Source of the DNA: an uncultured Collinsella sp.
GTDB lineage: Bacteria > Actinomycetota > Coriobacteriia > Coriobacteriales > Coriobacteriaceae
Assembly (NCBI GenBank): GCA_902478885.1
Contig: CABSMS010000044.1
Span: forward strand, 1-17,804
DNA: 17,804 nucleotides
Direction of reading: 5' to 3'
Positions 14,210-17,804 of this stretch are shown here, piece after piece; the first letter of the stretch is position 1, and every line of letters begins with the position of its first letter. The notes beneath the pieces were generated by a model that was not told the origin of the DNA, made no database searches, and worked only from the letters and a program-made list of their open reading frames with translations. Position numbers and translations under genes: made by a program.

Positions 14210-14695
14210 GTGAAGGTCATCATCTATACCGACGGCTCGGCCCGATCAAATCCGGGACGCGGCGGCTACGGCGCCGTGCTCAAATACACCAACCCCGCCG
14301 GCAAGACCTTCACCTCCGAGCTTTCGCGCGGCTACGCCAAGACCACCAACAACCGCATGGAGCTCATGGCGGTCATCGTGGCGCTCGAGGCACTTAACCG
14401 CCCCTGCGAGGTCGAGGTCCATTCCGATTCGCAGTACGTCGTCAACGCCTTTAACAAGCACTGGATCGACGGCTGGAAAAAGCGCGGATGGAAAACCGCC
14501 AACAAGCAGCCCGTCAAGAACCGCGACCTGTGGGAGCGCCTACTCACCGCCAAAAGCAAGCACAAGGTTGAGTTCATCTGGGTTAAGGGTCACGCCGGCC
14601 ACGAGCTCAACGAGCGCTGCGATGAGCTCGCCACCACGGCGGCCGACGGCAGTAACCTCGATATCGACACCGGCTTTAACGAGAGCGACCTATAA
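14210..14695 (+). CDS. rnhA: Ribonuclease HI
   Basis: A 161-residue enzyme that removes RNA from RNA-DNA hybrids. The GTG at 14210 follows AAAGGAAG (14199-14206). The catalytic residues are Asp8 (IYTDGSARSNPG), Glu51 (NNRMELMAV), Asp73 (HSDSQYV), His128 (WVKGHAGH) and Asp138 (ERCDELA). The basic handle WIDGWKKRGWKTANKQPVKN, which binds the hybrid, is present as in the E. coli enzyme. A TACAAT at 14167-14172 may be its -10 box. The oxidoreductase gene follows after 73 bp. Confidence 0.95.
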   Translation: MKVIIYTDGSARSNPGRGGYGAVLKYTNPAGKTFTSELSRGYAKTTNNRMELMAVIVALEALNRPCEVEVHSDSQYVVNAFNKHWIDGWKKRGWKTANKQPVKNRDLWERLLTAKSKHKVEFIWVKGHAGHELNERCDELATTAADGSNLDIDTGFNESDL

Positions 14696-14768
14696 TAGCG
14701 TTTTCGCGCAGCTTTATATCCCCACGCGCTACACTCATCCTGTAGACCAAACAACGCAAGGGGGACGT

Positions 14769-15875
14769 ATGCTGCGCATCGCGACCATCGGCACATCCAT
14801 GATTACCGACGACTTTATCCAGGTCGTCAACGCCAACGACCAAGCCGCGTTTGTGGGCACGCTTTCACGCGATGCCGAGCGCGGCGCCGCCTTTACCGCC
14901 GAACACGGCGGCGAGCGTAACTTCACCGCACTTGACGAGCTTGCGTCCGCCGACGACGTCGACGCCGTCTACATCGGCAGCCCCAATGCGCTCCACTACG
15001 AGCAGGCCCTTGCCTGCATCGCCGGTGGCAAGCACGTCATCGTCGAGAAACCCTTCTGCGCCACCGAAGCGCAGGCGCTGGAAGTCTTCCGCGCTGCCGA
15101 GGCAGCAGGTGTCGTGGCCCTCGAGGCCATGCGTCCCCTCCACGATCCCGCCTTCCACGCCATCGAGGACGCCCTGGGCGAGATCGCCCCCATCCGCCGC
15201 GCCTCATTGCGCTTTGGCAAGTATTCCTCGCGCTACAACGAGATTCTCGCGGGACGCGCCACCAATATCTTCGACTGCAATATGGCATCGGGTTCCCTCA
15301 TGGACATTGGCGTCTACGCCGTCGAGCCCATGGTCGAGATTTTCGGCATGCCCTCCGGCCTTACGAGCATGACTACTCTGCTCGACCCCACCACGCGACA
15401 GCTCACGCACGGCCCCATCGACGGCTGCGGTTCCATCCTCGCCAGCTATGGCGGAGGCCGCATCTCCGTCGAGCTCGCGCACTCCAAAATTACGAATGAC
15501 CTGCTGCCCTCGCAGATCGAAGGCGAGCGTGGCACTATCCAGATCGACCATCTGTCCACGCCCCGCAACGTCCGCATCGACTATCGCGGCGATGTCGTAC
15601 GCGGCTCGGCGACCGAGGCACCGCGCGAACAGGACGACAACGGCCGCGTGCTCGACCTGCCCAAATCGAGCAACACTATGGAATACGAACTCACAGACTT
15701 TATCACCGCCATCGGCGGCATCGATAACGTTAAGGAAGAGATTTGGGAGACCCCGGCGGGACGCCACGAGCTTGGCCACTACCGCGATGTCACACTCGTC
15801 TCACTGCGCATCATGGATGCCGTGCGCCAGCAGGCCGGCATAACCTTCCCGGCCGACGCAGGCAAGCAGGCATAG
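14769..15875 (+). CDS. Gfo/Idh/MocA family oxidoreductase
   Basis: A 368-residue protein; ATG 14769 follows AAGGGGGA. It starts MLRIATIGTSMITDDF; the dinucleotide loop is degenerate (G-T-S-M in place of G-x-G-x-x-G). The family motif VEKPF is at 92-96 (Glu93-Lys94-Pro95). The C-terminal domain has GSLMDIGVYAVEPMVEIFG, with Tyr at the site where many members have the active-site His or Tyr. It is longer than and divergent from the paralog at 6338-7357. The substrate is unknown, probably a sugar or polyol. The acylphosphatase gene starts 2 bp after its stop, indicating translational coupling. Confidence 0.9.
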   Translation: MLRIATIGTSMITDDFIQVVNANDQAAFVGTLSRDAERGAAFTAEHGGERNFTALDELASADDVDAVYIGSPNALHYEQALACIAGGKHVIVEKPFCATEAQALEVFRAAEAAGVVALEAMRPLHDPAFHAIEDALGEIAPIRRASLRFGKYSSRYNEILAGRATNIFDCNMASGSLMDIGVYAVEPMVEIFGMPSGLTSMTTLLDPTTRQLTHGPIDGCGSILASYGGGRISVELAHSKITNDLLPSQIEGERGTIQIDHLSTPRNVRIDYRGDVVRGSATEAPREQDDNGRVLDLPKSSNTMEYELTDFITAIGGIDNVKEEIWETPAGRHELGHYRDVTLVSLRIMDAVRQQAGITFPADAGKQA

Positions 15876-15877
15876 CT

Positions 15878-16288
15878 ATGGGCCTCTTCGATACGTTCTT
15901 CTCCAGCGTCACCGGCGGCAGTCGAGAGCCTCAAAAACCATCAAACGTCGAGCTCGAGCTGCGCCGCAGGCTTACTGTGCTCGCAAGCGACGGGGCCACT
16001 CAAGACACTCCCCTGCGCTATTTCCTGCGCTGGGCGGGGCAAGTCCAGGGCGTTGGCTTTCGCTTTACCAACACCAACCTCGCGCAGGCACGCGCGCTCA
16101 CCGGCTGGGTGCGTAACATGGAAGACGGCTCAGTCGAGATGGAGATACAGGGAGCTCCGGCAAATATCCTATCTCATCTCGAGGCGCTTCATGCCTCCTA
16201 CGAGCGCATGGGAACGCGTTTTCGCCTCGTAGACGCCCAGGCCCGAGCCCCACTTACCAATGAAGACGGTTTCACGCCTCGTTATTAG
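15878..16288 (+). CDS. Acylphosphatase with N-terminal extension
   Basis: A 136-residue protein starting 2 bp after the oxidoreductase stop, with only a weak ribosome site, so probably translated by coupling. Residues about 46-135 are an acylphosphatase fold: GQVQGVGFRF with the phosphate-binding Arg62, and GWVRNMEDGSVEMEIQG with the catalytic Asn80. Ordinary acylphosphatases have about 90 residues. Here residues 1-45 add an amphipathic start (MGLFDTFFSSV) and a charged helix (VELELRRRLTVLA) of unknown role. The enzyme hydrolyses carboxyl-phosphate bonds of small acyl phosphates. Confidence 0.9.
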   Translation: MGLFDTFFSSVTGGSREPQKPSNVELELRRRLTVLASDGATQDTPLRYFLRWAGQVQGVGFRFTNTNLAQARALTGWVRNMEDGSVEMEIQGAPANILSHLEALHASYERMGTRFRLVDAQARAPLTNEDGFTPRY

Positions 16289-16301
16289 TATTGTGTGCTA
16301 A
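16285..16301. promoter_or_regulatory. Possible Fur/PerR-type operator
   Basis: TTAGTATTGTGTGCTAA is an inverted repeat (TTAG-N9-CTAA) overlapping the acylphosphatase stop codon and lying 48 bp before the Fur-family gene. Its AT-rich palindromic form suits autoregulation, but the match to known boxes is loose. Confidence 0.3.
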
Positions 16302-16349
16302 ATACGGTATCATTTACCTACGACCGTTGATAGAAAAGAGGCGAGGCGC

Positions 16350-16730
16350 ATGGCGGTGCAAAGAAGGAATACCAAGCAGCGAAAGCTGGTTCTTGACGCC
16401 GTGCGCCAAAGCTATAACCATCCTACCGCCGACGAAATCTACAACGTCGTGCGCGCGCAGGATGACAAGATCAGCCGCGGCACGGTCTACCGCAACCTCA
16501 ATCTCTTGGCCGACGCCGGCGAGATTCTCTCCATCAAGACGCCGGGCGGAAGTCGCTTCGATCGCACGATCGAGCCGCATGCGCATATCATCTGCACCTC
16601 GTGCAGCCGCGTCATCGACGTACCGCTCCCCTTCGATGCTCAGCTCGACGCCAAGGCGTCCGAGCAAATCGGCTGGCACGTCACGTCGCACTACACCATC
16701 TTCGAGGGTCTCTGCCCCGACTGCCGGTAG
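16350..16730 (+). CDS. Fur/PerR family metal-dependent repressor
   Basis: A 126-residue protein starting at ATG 16350 after GAGGCGAGG. The winged helix covers about 10-65 (HPTADEIYNVV, then ISRGTVYRNLNLLADAGEI). The dimerisation domain has the regulatory metal ligands (His24, Asp71, His77, His79 in EPHAHIIC) and the structural zinc site as two CxxC pairs (Cys82/Cys85 in CTSC and Cys122/Cys125 in CPDC). It is short, with almost no tail after the second pair. Ligand spacing fits PerR (peroxide) or Fur (iron). The residue that separates the two cannot be aligned with certainty. Confidence 0.92.
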   Translation: MAVQRRNTKQRKLVLDAVRQSYNHPTADEIYNVVRAQDDKISRGTVYRNLNLLADAGEILSIKTPGGSRFDRTIEPHAHIICTSCSRVIDVPLPFDAQLDAKASEQIGWHVTSHYTIFEGLCPDCR

Positions 16731-16807
16731 ATGTTTGGGACATGCCTGCAAATCTACTTGCCCATCCGCTACAGCAAACAGTACATTTCTAGGTATGTCG
16801 CGAAAAC

Positions 16808-17605
16808 CTACTCGGCGAGCAGACGGCGCAGTTCTTCTTCGACCGTGCGCACGTAACGGACGCGGTCGTTGATGTCGCGCATGGTGGGGTTGCAGCTCTC
16901 CATCAGATAGGGATGGCCCACGACGTTGAGCATATCGCGATCGTTCTCATTGTCGCCAAACGCCATCATCTCATCGGGCGAAATACCCAGGGCACGACCG
17001 TAATCGGCAAGCGCGGAACCCTTACCCGAATCAAAGCCGATAAAGTCCGTCCATTCGGTTCCCGACGTCATCACGTCGACACGGTCGCTAAAAAGGCGCT
17101 CAAAATGCTCCAGCGCCGCCGGCTGATCCACCTCGGGCGTCTGGAAGGCAATCTTAATGACGTCCTCGTCAATGTCCTCGGGACGGTCGACCACCGCCAC
17201 ATCGCAGTGGACCTCATAGCGCAAATGGTCGACGAACGCATCGTTGCCGCTCATGGTGTAGAGGTGTCCCTCGCACGAAAGGGTCACATCGGCATGGGGA
17301 TACGCAACCACGGCATTCGCGATATCCATAGCAAGGCTACGCTCCATGGAACGCTTGACAATGGCACGCCCCTCGCTCATCACCAGGGCTCCGTTTTCGC
17401 ATACATAGGCGAGCTCATCGGCCACCGGGGCAAACAGATAGCGCAAGCTCGCATATTGACGGCCGCTCGCCGGCATAAACACGATACCGCGACGATGCAG
17501 CTCATCGATGAGCTCAAAGGCCTCGGAACGCGGCTCGCGCTCCCCCGGATGCAGCAACGTGCCGTCCAAATCGCATGCAATCAGCTTGATTCCTTCAAGA
17601 CCCAT
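16808..17605 (-). CDS. Cof-type HAD-superfamily phosphatase
   Basis: A 265-residue hydrolase; the ATG at 17605 follows GGGGGAAAG. Motif I is CDLDGTLL (nucleophile Asp12 and acid/base Asp14), motif II is ASGR (46-49), motif III is Lys195 in DSGKGSAL and motif IV is FGDNENDRDML (216-226). A large C2-type cap lies between motifs II and III. Members dephosphorylate sugar phosphates, nucleotides or PLP; the specific substrate is not readable. It is convergent with the Fur gene. Between the two, an imperfect long-loop inverted repeat GACATGCCT/AGGTATGTC (16739-16747 and 16791-16799) is present, with no clear U-run. Confidence 0.93.
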   Translation of the reverse strand: MGLEGIKLIACDLDGTLLHPGEREPRSEAFELIDELHRRGIVFMPASGRQYASLRYLFAPVADELAYVCENGALVMSEGRAIVKRSMERSLAMDIANAVVAYPHADVTLSCEGHLYTMSGNDAFVDHLRYEVHCDVAVVDRPEDIDEDVIKIAFQTPEVDQPAALEHFERLFSDRVDVMTSGTEWTDFIGFDSGKGSALADYGRALGISPDEMMAFGDNENDRDMLNVVGHPYLMESCNPTMRDINDRVRYVRTVEEELRRLLAE

Positions 17606-17636
17606 ATGCTTTCCCCCACAGCATCTCATCAACAGA

Positions 17637-17675
17637 AAGACGGACTTTAAATAGTTGCCTCTCAAAGTCCGTCTT
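17637..17675 (-). terminator. Inverted repeat, probable terminator of the upstream minus-strand gene
   Basis: Perfect 12-bp stem AAGACGGACTTT / AAAGTCCGTCTT (17637-17648 and 17664-17675) with a 15-nt loop. On the minus strand it is followed by TTTCTGTTG, only a weak U-run. It begins 13 bp after the stop codon of the partial gene at 17689. Confidence 0.6.
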
Positions 17676-17688
17676 ACTCATACGCACG

Positions 17689-17768
17689 TCAACCGCGCGT
17701 CTTCTTTACGATCGTAAAGTCGGGAGCCATACTCACAACGACATCCGCCGCACTCGACGCAAAGCGCC
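17689..17768 (-). CDS. Partial CDS, 3' end of an unidentified protein
   Basis: An open minus-strand frame enters from the contig edge and stops at TGA (17689-17691). It gives a C-terminal fragment RFASSAADVVVSMAPDFTIV followed by KKTRG. Codon use matches the neighbours, and the terminator-like repeat just downstream supports a real gene end. It is too short to assign to a family. The codons beyond 17768 are adapter, not genome. Confidence 0.45.
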
Positions 17769-17804
17769 CTGTCTCTTATACACATCTGACGCTGCCGACG
17801 AATA
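17769..17804. other. Nextera/Tn5 sequencing adapter (contamination)
   Basis: CTGTCTCTTATACACATCT (17769-17787) is exactly the Tn5 mosaic end as read outward from an insert. GACGCTGCCGACGA (17788-17801) is exactly the complement of the Nextera read-1 adapter tail. The final ATA would be the first bases of an index. This is library sequence, not biology, and it marks the contig end. Confidence 0.97.

Noticed and set aside
16739..16799. Terminator between the Fur and HAD genes
   Set aside because: The 9-bp inverted repeat has a 43-nt loop and no U-run, so it could be chance; mentioned only in the HAD entry.
17769..17804. Transposon end or natural Tn5-like insertion
   Set aside because: The mosaic end is followed directly by the synthetic Nextera adapter tail, so it is a library artefact, not a natural element.

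Overview
The window reads as one end of a draft contig from a high-GC, gut-type Coriobacteriia genome, most likely Collinsella. This rests on the GC- and C/G-ending codon style of every gene, AAAGGAG-type ribosome sites, the DUF3793-flavodoxin pair, and an amino-acid ABC permease with a fused extracellular domain. The genus is an inference. No tRNA, rRNA, CRISPR array, prophage or insertion sequence is visible. The last 36 bases are not genomic: they begin with the Nextera/Tn5 mosaic end and read-1 adapter.

Layout. 1-179: 3' end of a YolD-like gene. 206-589 (-): membrane-anchored heavy-metal-binding protein with a CsoR-type copper operator in front. 764-1934 (+): DUF3793 protein plus flavodoxin, closed by a bidirectional terminator. 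2067-5170 (-): amino-acid ABC operon in the order binding lipoprotein, fused permease, ATPase. 5318-8638 (-): aldo/keto reductase with a ferredoxin-like tail, Gfo/Idh/MocA oxidoreductase and endonuclease IV. The two junctions in this cluster each hold one copy of an 89-bp structured repeat. 8786-8995: small or broken cyclase-like remnant. 9116-10030 (+): ketopantoate-reductase family protein. 10141-11311 (-): small membrane protein and a secreted coiled-coil/double-psi-barrel protein. 11624-13050 (-): O-acetylhomoserine sulfhydrylase preceded by a 17-codon leader ORF, divergent from a LysR regulator (13208-14110). 14210-16730 (+): RNase HI, a second Gfo/Idh oxidoreductase, acylphosphatase and a Fur/PerR-family regulator. 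16808-17605 (-): Cof-type HAD phosphatase. 17689-17768 (-): 3' end of an unidentified gene.

Most genes are ordinary housekeeping or transport functions. The features most worth following are intergenic. The strongest is the pair of 89-bp repeats at 6203-6291 and 7370-7458. They have the same length and the same conserved ends. Their long stem keeps pairing although its inner bases differ between copies, and each copy stops 12-18 nt before a start codon. The second is the Cys-containing leader ORF plus hairpins in front of the sulfhydrylase gene. The third is the palindromic CsoR-like site in front of the metal-binding protein.

Most start codons below were moved downstream of the longest possible ORF, to the start that has a Shine-Dalgarno sequence at normal spacing.
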